Shown here piece after piece: positions 22,741 through 33,436 of a stretch of DNA of 64,000 nucleotides. Each line of letters starts with the position of its first letter. The stretch's first letter is position 1. This DNA comes from Ascarosepion bandense (Eukaryota; Mollusca; Cephalopoda; Sepiida; Sepiidae): positions 3,721,001 to 3,785,000 of the forward strand of contig JBBBDQ010001028.1 of assembly GCA_037127315.1 (NCBI GenBank). The letters run 5' to 3'. A program made the translations under genes and the position numbers. The notes under the pieces are model-generated. The model saw only the letters and a list, made by a program, of their open reading frames with translations. It did not search any database and was not told the DNA's origin.

Positions 22741-22744
22741 TCTA

Positions 22745-22960
22745 CGATAGGGTGTTATTATTATCTGTCTATATTTATGAGATGAGGTATTGTGATTATT
22801 TCCATTGATTGGACTGTTGTCCTCGTCGTTAGTATCATATTCACGACGTTTCCACCGTTATACGCTCTTAGGTGAAATACTTTAGAATTTCGAACTGAAA
22901 CTTTTATTTGGTTCATTGGAGTAGGTTGTCCTAGTTTCCAAGTGTCATTCCTTTCTGGAT
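22745..22960 (-). mobile_element. Family A SINE, minus copy, diverged
   Basis: Minus strand: TTTCGAA...body, CACCTAAGAGCGTATAACG, GTGGAAACGTCGTGAATATG, and a tail with GAGGACAACAGTCC. CTGAAGA has decayed to CTAAGA, but GGAAACGTCGT is kept. No tRNA head identified. Confidence 0.6.
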
Positions 22961-22969
22961 ATCTCAGTT

Positions 22970-24000
22970 TCTGTTACAATTAAGAGGTTATCCCACGCTC
23001 CTCAAAATCTTCAATCATTCGATCAGAGGTTTTGATGCTAGGCGTCATACCCAGGACTTAGACTCAGTGGGAGAAAGCAAACAATAACTGTTAAGTACTA
23101 AATAAGAATACGACGAGCTATCCCGAGATATAGATAGAAGGAACGACAATAATCTACTTCCATAGATTAAATAAAATGTTTATAGATTCTCTAACTGTTA
23201 TGCAGATCAACAGAAAGGCATAACGGCTGAAACGTTTTGAGAACATTTGTGCGAATGAAAATAATCTGAAAATAGTATACTTGTATTCCAAGTTCTCTGA
23301 AGAATGGCCAACATTCATTCCACGTGTTTTCAGGTATAGTTCAGAAACTGATGAATAGATAAGAAAGAATTTTTTACAGAAACATGTTCAGCTGTTTATG
23401 GTTACAAAACAAAGTTATTTGATGGTGCCGTTGAAATCATAGCTCTGTTCCGAACTATGGCGGTTCATATTGAACGCTAAGCAAAACGCAGTGTTTAACA
23501 AACTCATGTTTTTTTAATCAAAAGTAAAGGCACTTTTAAAAGTAATATATGTTTTTACTCCCGTTTCGTGATGTTTTATCATCAGTATCATTCGTATGAT
23601 TGGATGTGTTCGTAGGGTCAATTAAATCAAATGACTACGTGTCCAGCTTTCCCTGCACCTTGTTTGGGTTGCTGCGAAAGAATTTCCGTTTCACTCAGTG
23701 ACGTTTTTCGGCTCATTTACCTCGTCTTTTTACCCAAAAGAAACTCGAGAATCACCCAGGTTAGAGGGATAGAGAATGAGGTTTTTGATATGAATAGAAT
23801 GTATAGAATGTATAGAATGGTAGGTAGAATGAAGTGAAGCTTATGAGGAATAAAGAATGCCTCTTAAGTAGAAAAGGTATAAGGTTGTACTGTTCAATGT
23901 CTGTCTTTTATTTTAGTGCCGTTTCAGCTTTTTTATTTTTTTCTTGACGATGGTTTTGAGGTCTTCTAATAGGTCATTTTCAGGGTGGTAGCACCTGATA
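22970..24000. other. Unassigned interval with a partial hammerhead-like 3' half
   Basis: 23208-23230 reads GGCATAACGGCTGAAACGTT, like the second half of the family A module. A GTATAGAAT triplication lies near 23800-23818. Nothing else recognised. Confidence 0.4.
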
Positions 24001-24004
24001 GTGT

Positions 24005-24310
24005 CCCAGCTATGGGTAAATAGTTAATCCTCAAGCTGGAGTCAAAAACCTATGAAAGTATAAAAATAGATTTTATAGTAAAAGTACCAGCAATACATTT
24101 TTGAAAAGAAATTAGTAGTAACACACTCTCGACAAAAACACTCTTTACAAAAATATGTCAATGAAACCTAATCTACAAACTGATTTCTTACAAAGAATAC
24201 GTATTTCTTCAGACTAACCTATCTTAAAATCTTGTTGGTATAATATGACCTATTAATGTTGATATGCCATAAAGCCAAATAAACAATAAACCACAAATAA
24301 AATTAATAAT
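24005..24310 (+). repeat. Dispersed repeat F, copy 2
   Basis: Matches 18.63-18.86 kb: AGCTATGGGTAAATAGTTAA, CTGGAGTCAAAA, TATGAAAGTATAAAA and GTTGATATGCC...CAAATAAACA. Confidence 0.68.
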
Positions 24311-24523
24311 TTCGATATGCAAAGAAAGCAAGAAATTATATTGTGTAATATATATTTAAGTATTGTTTGTTTCTGTCTCTTAAAGCAGTCTAAATTTTTG
24401 AAGCTGTCTTAAATTAAGTATTTTTTCATATTTCATGAAATAAAGGCAAATAAATAGAGTCGAAAATATAAGGCTATAAATATGCAAAAACAATCGAGGA
24501 ATAAATATATAGCATTATGCCAT

Positions 24524-24545
24524 GGTATATATATATATATATATA
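24524..24545. repeat. (TA)n microsatellite
   Basis: Short TA run. Confidence 0.9.
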
Positions 24546-24734
24546 GAAATCTCTGATTAATAACAAAATCAGTATATCCGGTATTAGAAGCGCGCTAACA
24601 AAAAATGCTGGACAGATAGATACATAAACAACATCCAAGAGGATAACTAGAGTATCGTAGATGCAGACCTAGAATGTAAGGCATTATAATGTTAGCGTGA
24701 ACGTTATTTTTGTTGCTACTTTTTGTAATGTTCG

Positions 24735-26125
24735 GAAGAAAAATGAGTGTATCACTGAAAAGATTCTTGACATTATGCAAAATAGACGGAAAACGATGCT
24801 AAGATATGGAACGGAATACAAGAAACTACACAAAAATAAGGGGTAAATGCAGACAGGCTAAAGAAAGATGGCTCAGCGACAAATGCGCCAAAGTAAAGAG
24901 ACTGAGCATGACAAATAATGATGATATGAATAAAAAAAATAAAGGCACTTACAGGAACAAAGACCTGCTCAGCAACAGGATGTATAAAAGCAAAAGACGG
25001 GACACTCATGCTAGCGAAAGAAAAATACTTTAAAGAAGGAATGAGTATATTAGTGATCTCTTCCACGACAAGAGAGAGCAACCAACAATACACACAAAAA
25101 TACGGATAGACCAGAAATATTAGAAACCGAAGTGGAATCGGTAATGGCCAAATTGAACAGAAATAAAGCATCAGGACCCGACGGGATTGTAATAGAGATG
25201 TTGATGTCCTTAGAAGTCTTTGGCGTAGACAGGCTCACAGAAATAATAAACAAAATCTACGACAGCAACAATTTACCAGAGGACCTAAGCAGATCAATTT
25301 TCATAACACTAGCTAAGAAGCCAGGTGAACTCCACAGAACAATCAGTTTAATGAATCCATAGCAAAACTCATCATCCAGGTTCTGATGAATGGCGCGCGC
25401 AGCAGAATCAACTCATAAATAGAAAAAGAACAGTGTGGCTTTGTTAAAGATACCGGAACGAGGAATGCAATATTCATGCTCAGAATGTTCTTTGAAAAAG
25501 GCATTAAAACTTCAGAAAGACCATTATCTGTGCTTTATAGACTACGCAAAAATGTTTGGCAAAGATCGTCGCAAAGACTTGACAGCGATGCTTGATACCC
25601 TCGACATTTTCGGGAAAGAGACGTTAGGATAATGAAGAATCTATACTGGCAACAAACCACTTGCGTACAGATAAGAAGTGCAGGAATACAAAAATAGAAA
25701 GTAGCGTAAGACAAGAATGTGTTTTCTCACCGGATCCATTCAAATTATACTGCGAAATAATTCTAAGAGATTTGTCATTGGTGGCCACAATCTCAACAAT
25801 AAAAGATACGCGGATGACACATTACTGATAGCATACACGGAAAGGAAAATGTAGGACCTCCTACAGAAGGTAGCAAAAGAAAGCATGAAGAAAGGACGGA
25901 GCATAAACTTCAAAACTGAATGTTTGTCATCAGCAAAAACAAGACCACAAAATTGCAACTACAGGTTGGTGAAACTAAAATAAAACAAGTGAGGAAATTT
26001 AAATACCTGGGAATTATTCTGACAGAGGATGAAGAGTGCGACATTGAGACCCAAAGAAGCATTGGCATGGCGAAAGATCCATTTCAGAATCTAACCAGAG
26101 TACTGAGAGACATGAAATTTTAGTT
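24735..26125 (+). pseudogene. RTE-like LINE, linker and reverse transcriptase, broken
   Basis: Plus-strand relative of the 0-2.4 kb element. Readable blocks in order: linker (EKILDIMQNRRKTMLRYGTE, 24755-24815; CRQAKERWLSDKCAKVKR, 24847-24900), NRNKASGPDGIVIEML (25155-25202), IINKIYDSNNLPEDLSRSIF, ELHRTISLMN (25326-25356), motif A as CFIDYAKMFGKDRR (25530-25572), a VRQECVFSPDPF motif (25708-25743), the catalytic RYADDTLLIAYT (25804-25840), and KQVRKFKYLGIILTEDEE (25984-26037). It ends at RSIGMAKDPFQ and VLRDMKF before 26123. Frames change at least five times. The endonuclease and 3' end are absent. Confidence 0.84.
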
Positions 26126-26139
26126 TAATTAAGAGACAC

Positions 26140-26640
26140 AGGGGATAGCATCGCGGGACATAGGTCTGAGCAAACGGATGGCGGAGCGGGATTTGGGAGA
26201 GATATCAAGAGAAAAAATATTGAGAGTTACTGTCCATAATCGCCTACGTTTTGAAGGTACACAGTTCATGAAGAAGAAAAATCTGAAGGGAACTTTTGGT
26301 AACTCGCTGTCAGCGTACTAACGAATCCTTGGAATAATACACAATAATGTTCTCGGAATAATTCACTCAGTAATAACCTTTGAATGACGTACAACACCGG
26401 AATGATGCAAATCATCGAATACTGACTACACAGACTACCCACAATACACTGAATACCTTGAATACTGTATACCCAGAATAAACTACACCGGAATAACTCA
26501 CTGTCTGAGTGATTTATATATTAATATTCATGGCCACGCGATCCCAGCTGCACAATCCAATTCAACAGAAAAAATTGTTACCTTAAGATTAGCGTTCGAT
26601 CTCACGTGTCGTTATCGACACTTTCTTCCTACATAATATA
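26140..26640. repeat. Region with spaced GGAATAA motifs, possible LTR-like remnant
   Basis: GGAATAATACACA, GGAATAATTCACTCA, GGAATGATG, AGAATAAACTACA and GGAATAACTCACTG recur at irregular spacing. Composition differs from the LINE before it. Identity unknown. Confidence 0.35.
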
Positions 26641-26987
26641 TGACTTGCATAAGATTTTGCACCAAAGATAGATTGACAATAACTGAAATAATAATTCTTA
26701 TTGAAATAATAAAATGTTATAATGATTCAATATTCTTGTTAACATATTTCGAATATTAGGAAAAGTATTGTTTTGCTGACTTACCTTATACAATATTTTC
26801 ATTCAAGTGTTTTAAAATTGTATTGATGAGTATTTCTCCAGAAGTTGAAATTACTTTCTGATCGATTTTTGCAGGTACAGTTTCTCTGCTTTCTGATCAA
26901 TAAGAAATAATTGATTCCTTGTATTAGGTATACTTGTTAATTAGCTAATTATTGGATATTACGAACAATTCCCTTGTTCAGAATGTT

Positions 26988-26993
<6 letters not shown>

Positions 26994-27020
<27 letters not shown>
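26994..27020. repeat. (TA)n microsatellite
   Basis: Short perfect TA run. The interval 26640-27420 around it holds nothing else I recognise. Confidence 0.92.
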
Positions 27021-27023
<3 letters not shown>

Positions 27024-27419
27024 GTGTATCACTCTGAAAGTAATGCGATTGTCATGTAGACTCAAGTAGTCAGGGGTGGTAGTTGGTGTTATTGTGATAG
27101 AGTTTGAACCTTCCAATAATAATAATAACGCATTTCTTTTTACTTTAATACAAATTGTTTTTATCTTTATTTGTAATTAAATACAGTGAAATTTTTCTTT
27201 CCTAATGCACAAATAACTTTTTCATGTATGAATAATAGAGAAATAAATTGCTGTTTTACTCTCAACAGTTACAATGAGTAATTTTTATTGTTAAATGAAA
27301 AATATAAAAGAAGCTGACAACTACTTTTTCCTATGACAAAAAAGATTTTACTTTTAAACCGTCTTCTAGGTCTTGTAAGTATGCATACTAATTTATGAAG
27401 ACAGTTATTCATGTTCAAT

Positions 27420-27440
27420 ATATATATATATATATATATA
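27420..27440. repeat. (TA)n microsatellite at Penelope-like element edge
   Basis: TA run directly upstream of the Penelope-like type 2 copy. Confidence 0.9.
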
Positions 27441-27444
27441 AACA

Positions 27445-28600
27445 GAAATAAGGGTTTTTAGGGTGATATAAATAAACTATACACAATGCTCCAAAGCTTG
27501 CAGCCCAAAATTAAGTTCACACTAGAATATAGCTATAATGAATTGCCATTCCTTGGTATACACATAAAACACAAAAACAATAACATCATCACAGTCATAA
27601 ACACCCAACAATATCTCCATGTCTAGAGTCACCACCCTAAAAGTTGTCTAAAATCCATCTCCTACTCCCTAGCACGACGAATTTGCACAGTAGTAGCTGA
27701 CGAAACCCTTTGTAAAATACACCTAGAGGAACTACGAAAAACACTACAAATATGATGATACCCTACTCTACTAATAAACAAGGGTTTCCAACTTGTAGAA
27801 GAAATACCATTAAAATCTCACTGGAATACAAAAAAACATGAAAAAGAAGAAAACATTCTCGCATATGTCTCCACGCACAACAAAAGCAATCTATAATTAT
27901 TTACAAAGATAAAAAGACACATAGAAATATTCAACAAATTTTTTTTTTAAATCTTAAAGACAACTAAAATGATTAAAAGCAAGCGTCAACTTAAAACTTT
28001 ATAAAACATACTAACCTCATCAAAATTCGAGCAACACACAAGACACAGAGGGTCTCAAAATGCAAGAAAAAGATTTGGGTTATGCAATATAATAATAGAA
28101 GGAAACCACTTCAAGTTCGAAAACACATCTACATTCGAAATAAAAACAAATCTGGGCTGCAACTTTAAAAACGTAATTTATGCTATAAAATATGACGAAT
28201 GCGCAAAAATATAGGTAGGGGTGATACAAGTCCTCAATAAAAGAGTAGTCCTGCACAAATGTAACATTAAACTAGCCAATAACAGGAATTGTACGTTTCC
28301 CAACATTTATACGAATGTGGTTGAGTTAAATTCAAAGTAATGCTTATCTACCAAAACGCAGATTATGAGACGCTCATGATAAAGGAATAAATATTTATAA
28401 AAAAACTAAAACCTTTGTTGAAATGAAAGATTTAAGGGACACGCAGACACACTAAATTCAAACACGCTAAAAACAATTTCGCTAACCATGGCAAAAAAAA
28501 TAGTATTCCAAAAACAACAGAAAGAACTAGATGGCCCGAAGAATTAAATCAAAATCGCTAAAAACAATTTTGAATTATAAAACTGAGATAAAATTTCGCA
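27445..28600 (+). pseudogene. Penelope-like element type 2: RT tail and GIY-YIG region, broken
   Basis: Decayed protein: LQPKIKFTLEYSYNELPFLG and IHIKHKNNNI (27498-27580), SISYSLARRICTVVADETL (27655-27712), NKGFQLVEEIPL (27777-27812), EENILAYVSTHNKSN (27848-27892), KRQLKTL, RGSQNARKRFGLCNIIIEGN and HFKFEN (28050-28122). The nuclease start is FKNVIYAIKYDECAKI (28166-28215) with stop and VGV, where intact relatives have YVG/YIG. These are the 'LPFLD...ARRIC' post-RT block and C-terminal GIY-YIG nuclease of Penelope-like proteins. The catalytic RT part is missing. A second copy lies on the minus strand at 44.8-45.5 kb and shares more than 600 bp with this one, including a tail block with GACACACTA and TTCAAAC. 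Confidence 0.72.
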
Positions 28601-28724
28601 AGTCGATATAAAAAAAATTGTGGCCAACGAAAGGTTAATGATTCCCAAAATGGAAGAGATTTAAAGAGCGAGTTTGAAAAAGAAAAAATACAAATACGCA
28701 CATATATGAACTTTCTGGCCTGCT

Positions 28725-28885
28725 CACCGTCCACTTTCGCCCGGTTCATACTTCTCCTTCTTCATGTGAATTAGAAGTAGGGGTCCATCCCTTCTTTCCT
28801 GTTTAAGAAGGAAGTCCCAGTCTCTTTACTCCCCTCAGGTATTAATAATAGTGGTGTCGTAATCTTTTTGCAATGAGTGTGGAAG
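28725..28885 (+). mobile_element. Family D short element, diverged
   Basis: CGCCCGGTTCATACTTCTCC, GTCCATCCCTTC, TTTCCTGTTTAAGAAGG and AGTGGTGTCG match the order of the 32.6-32.9 kb family D copies. The following 200 bp are GC-richer and unexplained. Confidence 0.55.
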
Positions 28886-30470
28886 GTGGCGATGTCTCTT
28901 TAATGGGTATCGACTTGAGAGGCTACTCTGATCAGCAGTTGAATAATATCGAAGTATCTTGTAGTGCCAATTTTCGTGCATGGATGAGTGTCCCTGCAAG
29001 TGCTTCTGGTGGGCAACTCTGAGGCCACATTATGCTGCAGTCTGCGCCAGTTTCCTTCCTACACATGTTGCATTTGATGACCGACTAATACTACTACTCT
29101 AGGCCTCTCCTTATCAAAAAATCTCTAATTATGACATCACAAAATGTAAAATTTAAAACTAAACCAGTTTTAAACAATGTTTAACATTTCTACGTATAAA
29201 TAATAATGATCAAATTAAGCTCAACATATATTATAAAAAAAACTTGTTTTTTCGTTTTTCAGGAGTTAAAGAATATAAAATTATCCATAGTTTTTATTGT
29301 TCTGGGCACTTTCGGTTAGTATTTTAACTATTCTCAAGAGTTTTATATTGACTATATTATTCACCGTGTGTTAGACTATACATTTATTTTTTTAGTTTGT
29401 GAAGTTATTGTGGACCGTTTGACACCATTACCGCTACTGTTCAGTAGCGAGAATAGCATGTTAAATGTTTTCGCAAAATAGATGTGCTTTCTGCGTCAAC
29501 CCAGACGTACATGGGAAGGCGACTGCTACAAACTACAATTTCGATCTCAAGAATTATGTCCTTATTTCAATAGAATATAATAATAACGACAACAATAACA
29601 TTAATACAAGTCCATTTAGAAAATTGCATCACTTAGCGTCCTCCATAATGTCTTCCCTTTCGATAAGGTCGTAAGATTTTCGAATATAATCTAGATTATT
29701 TCTCATTTAAATTGAAATGGTATTTTTTCTCAACGATAACTTTTTCTAAATATAGGCTTCTACAAAAACTACATTTGCTTTGGTGATGTAACTCAAGAAA
29801 AGAAACTTGTAAAAATTAATTTTCTCCTTGTTTTATATATATGGGAGAAGGGATTAATAAAAGGAATGACAAGAGAAAAGATTATATATATATATATATC
29901 ATTCGAAAATTGCAAATGTTCAATAAAAAAATTATACAGACCTCGGTGGTTTCATGAGTTAGATGAATTTTTGCTGCATATATATATATATATACAAGTG
30001 TGTATACATATATGTACCTCTTAACGCACATACGCACAGGTGTATTATATATATGCGCTAATATGTTTTTGCATGCGTGCGTTTGTTTACTTTTCTTACC
30101 ATATAATCAATCTCTCGCTTTGAAAAAGTTATGGCTTCGAAAATATAAACGTACAGTAAATATATAAAGATAGAGATCTGGTGATATATGTATATGCATG
30201 TAGTATATGCATATTTTACAATATAAAAGATTCCGGGTCCACGCATATCATAAAATGTTCACCCTCACCTTTACATAGGTAATCAATAAATATATTACAT
30301 AGAATTCTTTTTTGTTTCGCTATAATGTTTGCATTTATTTGTGTGTATTTTTTTATAAATTACCGGCATTTCACGCTATTCTTCTTAGACATAATCAGTA
30401 CAAAATGTAATGTGGGATATTTCTTTTTACGTTGTACAATCTCATAATATTTTTAAAGGCTTACCAACCA
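28886..30470. other. Unassigned interval
   Basis: 28890-29100 is clearly GC-richer than its surroundings, with no identified gene. The rest is AT-rich with short (TA)n runs at 29882 and 29980 and small frames of no recognisable family (29465-29674 plus). Confidence 0.45.
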
Positions 30471-30474
30471 ATGC

Positions 30475-30735
30475 AGTGAATATCGGCTCAGAACAATAAA
30501 TCGAAGAGCTGAGTTCGAATTCCTGTTGAATTCGTTCCATTCACTTGCGCGCAAATAATAATCTGTCGCTTCCCCTCCATCTATGAGTTAAATAGGCAAA
30601 CTGGCTTCTGTAGCCTTGGTTGTCAATCAGTCTACCACAGAATGTAATAGTAAACTACTACGGGAAAATCTTTTACCCAGTCAGTCATATCTCTTTCGAG
30701 ACATGATGGCCCCACGTATGCCACTTAACTGACCA
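30475..30735 (+). mobile_element. Family B tRNA-derived SINE, plus copy
   Basis: A tRNA-like head with A-box-like CCAATGCAGTGAATATCGGC (30468-30487) and B box GAGTTCGAATTC (30510-30521). Then GTAGCCTTGGTTGTCAATCA, GTCTACC and the conserved hairpin ATCTCTTTCGAGACATGAT (30690-30708). The best-preserved promoter boxes of the family in this window. Confidence 0.78.
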
Positions 30736-30739
30736 AACC

Positions 30740-31705
30740 GGAATACCCTTTTTGAAAACACAACGTTGCCGTCAATGATGATATCAGAATAGTAAAAATA
30801 ATAATGATAAGTTTGAAATTGTTTAATGCCTAGTTTGAAATTGTTTTTACGTCATTGATAACTGTGCTTACGTCAATGATAACTGCGTACTACTAGTTGT
30901 TAGGATAAATGACAAAATACTCTAATAGTTCTACCCTTTTTCATATTCTGAAATATAAACTTCATACTCTGAATACAAAACATACATTGATATTACGTAG
31001 AGCCAGCACAGAATATACTTGGGTCGCCACAGATCAACTTTCTTAAATCAAATATTCCTCATCGATGTTAAATTCAATGTATAACTCTGGTACTTCTTCC
31101 GTAATACAAACAGAGCATTTAGAATTACTCCAAATGAAAGGAAAAATTTGAAGTGGTGTGACTAACCAGGTGTTTCTGAGGCCTGAAAAGATACTGCGGA
31201 AGGTGTTGGAAATTTCAGACGTGCTATTAATTAGTTTCTTGAGACCACAGCAGATATCAAGTTGAAACATGCAAATGCATAAAATATAATACTAATAGTC
31301 CATGTTATATGGAATGCATTATCGCACTAACAATTTAGGCGCACCCTTTGTCCTTTCCCCTCACCATTGAGAAAAAAAGTAGAATGTCAAGTTCAACTGA
31401 TCTGATTTCGCCAGAGAGCGATTTATTCAAGTTAAAACCTTTACACGAAGTACAGTTTTTTTATCTTCACAAGATTTCTCTTGACAGCTTCGAAAAGAAA
31501 AAAATGAATTTCCGAAAGAAATGATCAAGACAGCACGTCTTGAAATGATTTTTTTCATTTTTCTTTTTTCGAATAAAAAACGGGGTTACAAGAAAAAATC
31601 TTTTGCTTCTTTTGTAACTCAGAATCGACACAGAAGTAGATTAGCAATTCCAACTTATGTTACCTGGGATGAAAATTTCTGTCATTTTTTTCTTCTTTGT
31701 ATTTA
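30740..31705. other. Unassigned interval with an unexplained 75-residue frame
   Basis: The minus-strand frame 31043-31270 (MFQLDICCGLKKL...) is not low-complexity and not a repeat that I recognise, but is too short to call a gene or exon. GTTTGAAATTGTTT is repeated at 30810 and 30834. Confidence 0.4.
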
Positions 31706-31710
31706 AGTCT

Positions 31711-31713
31711 ATT

Positions 31714-31777
<64 letters not shown>
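31711..31777. repeat. (GATA)n microsatellite
   Basis: About 66 bp of TAGA repeats. Confidence 0.97.
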
Positions 31778-31849
31778 ATGCCTGCTGTAAATTAATGGTT
31801 ACTTTGCAGACAAAGTTACACATGGAGGAAATGTATGACTGAGTGAAAC

Positions 31850-31910
31850 AAAGATTTCGTGTGACGCGTTTCGTCCTTTAAAACTTAATCGGACTAAATT
31901 TGTTATGGTG
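31850..31910 (-). ncRNA. Hammerhead-like relic, left arm of an inverted pair
   Basis: On the minus strand: CCGATTA (31892-31886, expected CTGATGA), a GU-rich stem II, GAAAC (31872-31868) and GCGTC. GAAAC followed by GCGTC gives a 2-bp stem III and a GUC cleavage site, the compact hammerhead type found in retroelements. Two core changes mean it is probably inactive. Confidence 0.5.
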
Positions 31911-32295
31911 CAACTACACATGAGCACTAACGAGGAACGCTGAGAATTTCAAACTATTTGTTTTTCTTTTGATCTAGCTGATTTTATTTAGATCATTTTT
32001 ATTTTTATTTTTATTTTTATTTTTGCTTGGCATAAAAAATGCTTCTCTGATCAAAGGAGAAAGCAATTCACTACGACGAAAATATTTGATAACAAGGTCA
32101 GCCAGGGTAAATTTGTGTCCTGGCTCTTACATTTCACTATTCCTGGCATAATTTCTATTATTACAGTGGGGACATCTAAACGTGAAGGAAACTAAAAAAA
32201 GGAATCTAAATAAAATCGCCTAGATGAAAAGAAAATAATCTTTTTAAATTTAAAATCCTCAGAATCCCTTGTTCGTACGTATTTTTAGTCGCACT

Positions 32296-32350
32296 AAAAG
32301 AACAAATTTAGCTCGATTAAGTCATAACGAACGAAACGCGTCACACATAA
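32296..32350 (+). ncRNA. Hammerhead-like relic, right arm of an inverted pair
   Basis: Inverted partner of 31850-31910: AACAAATTTAGCTCGATTAA, then GAAACGCGTCACACA (32333-32347). CTGATGA has decayed to TCGATTA. About 390 bp separate the arms. Confidence 0.48.
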
Positions 32351-32454
32351 CGTTTCCACTTTTCTCAATATTATTCTTGATACACATATATACAAATCGT
32401 TATGTCTTATATTATATCCGAGTGAGTATAGAATGAGGAGAGAAAAAAGAAAAA

Positions 32455-32570
32455 AATTTTTCCGTCCAAAACATTAATTTAAAACAGTGCTCGATATATG
32501 ATGTATAGAGCTGTGAATATTTATTATAAATTATGTTTTAGAACATGTACATAATTTCTTCTATATATTG
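32455..32570 (-). repeat. Penelope-like type 1 inverted terminal segment, outer part
   Basis: ATTATAAATTATGTTTTAGA and ACATGTACATAATTTCTTCT (32522-32562) are the reverse complement of 34551-34594. The preceding CCAAAACATTAATTTAAAAC recurs directly at 35757. This arm was split from 32926-32985 by the family D insert. Confidence 0.78.
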
Positions 32571-32574
32571 GAGA

Positions 32575-32925
32575 AGATAGACTTTAATTGGAGTAGATAG
32601 ACTAAACTATCGCCCGGTCTACACTCCACCCACGTCTATTGAAGAGGTGAAAAGGCTCATCCCTTGTTTCCTGTTTAAGATGTGGTTTCCGGTTTTTCTC
32701 TTTTCCAATCTTTTCATTCTTTTTTTTTTTTCAATTGGAGTAGATAGACTAAACTATCGCCCGGTTTACACTCCACCCACGTCTATTGAACAGGTGAAGA
32801 GGTTCATCCCTTTGTTTCCTGTTTAGGATGCGGTTTCCGGCTATCTCTTTTCCAATCTTTTTATTCTTACGTAGCCCCCTGCGCATCAGTGGCGTTGTCG
32901 CCTTGCTTGGGGTGATATGATTAAA
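32575..32925 (+). mobile_element. Family D short element, tandem 1.5 copies, with LINE-type tail
   Basis: Unit: ATTGGAGTAGATAGACTAAA, CTATCGCCCGGTCTACACTC, then TGTTTCCTGTTTAAGATG, present at 32588-32731 and again at 32735-32925. The second copy ends GTAGCCCCCTGCGCATCAGT and GCTTGGGGTGATATGATTAA (32875-32925), the tail also found at the end of the nested LINE at 1.2 kb. It interrupts the Penelope-like 5' arm, so it inserted later. Confidence 0.72.
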
Positions 32926-32985
32926 AACAAATATGTCCTCTTCTCTACAATCATATGACTGTTTCAGTGTTTGGAACCCAAAATG
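32926..32985 (-). repeat. Penelope-like type 1 inverted terminal segment with half a hammerhead
   Basis: Read on the minus strand: GGGTTCCAAACACTGAAACA, then GATTGTAGAG and GGACATAT. This is the 3' half of the hammerhead and its flank at 34505-34553. CTGATGA and the first half of stem II are missing. Confidence 0.75.
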
Positions 32986-33436
32986 CATAACACTAAACTA
33001 TTAAAAATACACAGCAAAAATAAATCCAACACTAATACAAGTCCGTCCCATGATAACAACCTCTGTAACTGTAGAAACCCCAACCAATGTCCCATGGCCA
33101 ATAAATGTCTGACAAAATCTCTGATATATATGTGTTCGATTTCATCCTCAGAAAATCCTAAAGAAGAAAAAAATTTATATTGGGAATACCATGAACGTAT
33201 TTAAAAAGCGCTTTTACAATTACTTCTCATCCTTCAATAACAAAGATAAACAAAACATGAAATCTCTCTCCAAACACTTTTGGAAATTAAAAAACGAAAT
33301 TAAAACACATAAGGTCAAATGGAAAATTCTCAAAAAAGCAAGAACAGCAAAATCTATAAAAGAACCATGCTTTCTTTGCCTTCAAGAAAAAATAGAAATC
33401 CTTGAATATATAAATAGTAACAAGCTCTTAAATTAG
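32971..33436 (+). pseudogene. Penelope-like type 1, GIY-YIG nuclease domain, 5'-truncated and frameshifted
   Basis: The frame 32971-33204 begins MHNTKLLKIHSKNKSN after its first three residues and carries the cysteine motif CNCRNPNQCPMANKC. It goes on with SLIYMCSIS, the GIY-like strand. A 1-base shift then destroys the YIG strand (LYWEYHERI where the 51.7 kb copy has IYIGNIMNV). The frame 33191-33436 continues MNVFKKRFYNYFSSFNNKDK, KHFWKLKNE and KARTAKSIKEPCFLC. The RT domain is absent: the copy starts at the same point as residue 75 of the 51307-51936 frame. The DNA is closely similar to 51524-51940. A dead 5'-truncated copy. Confidence 0.82.
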
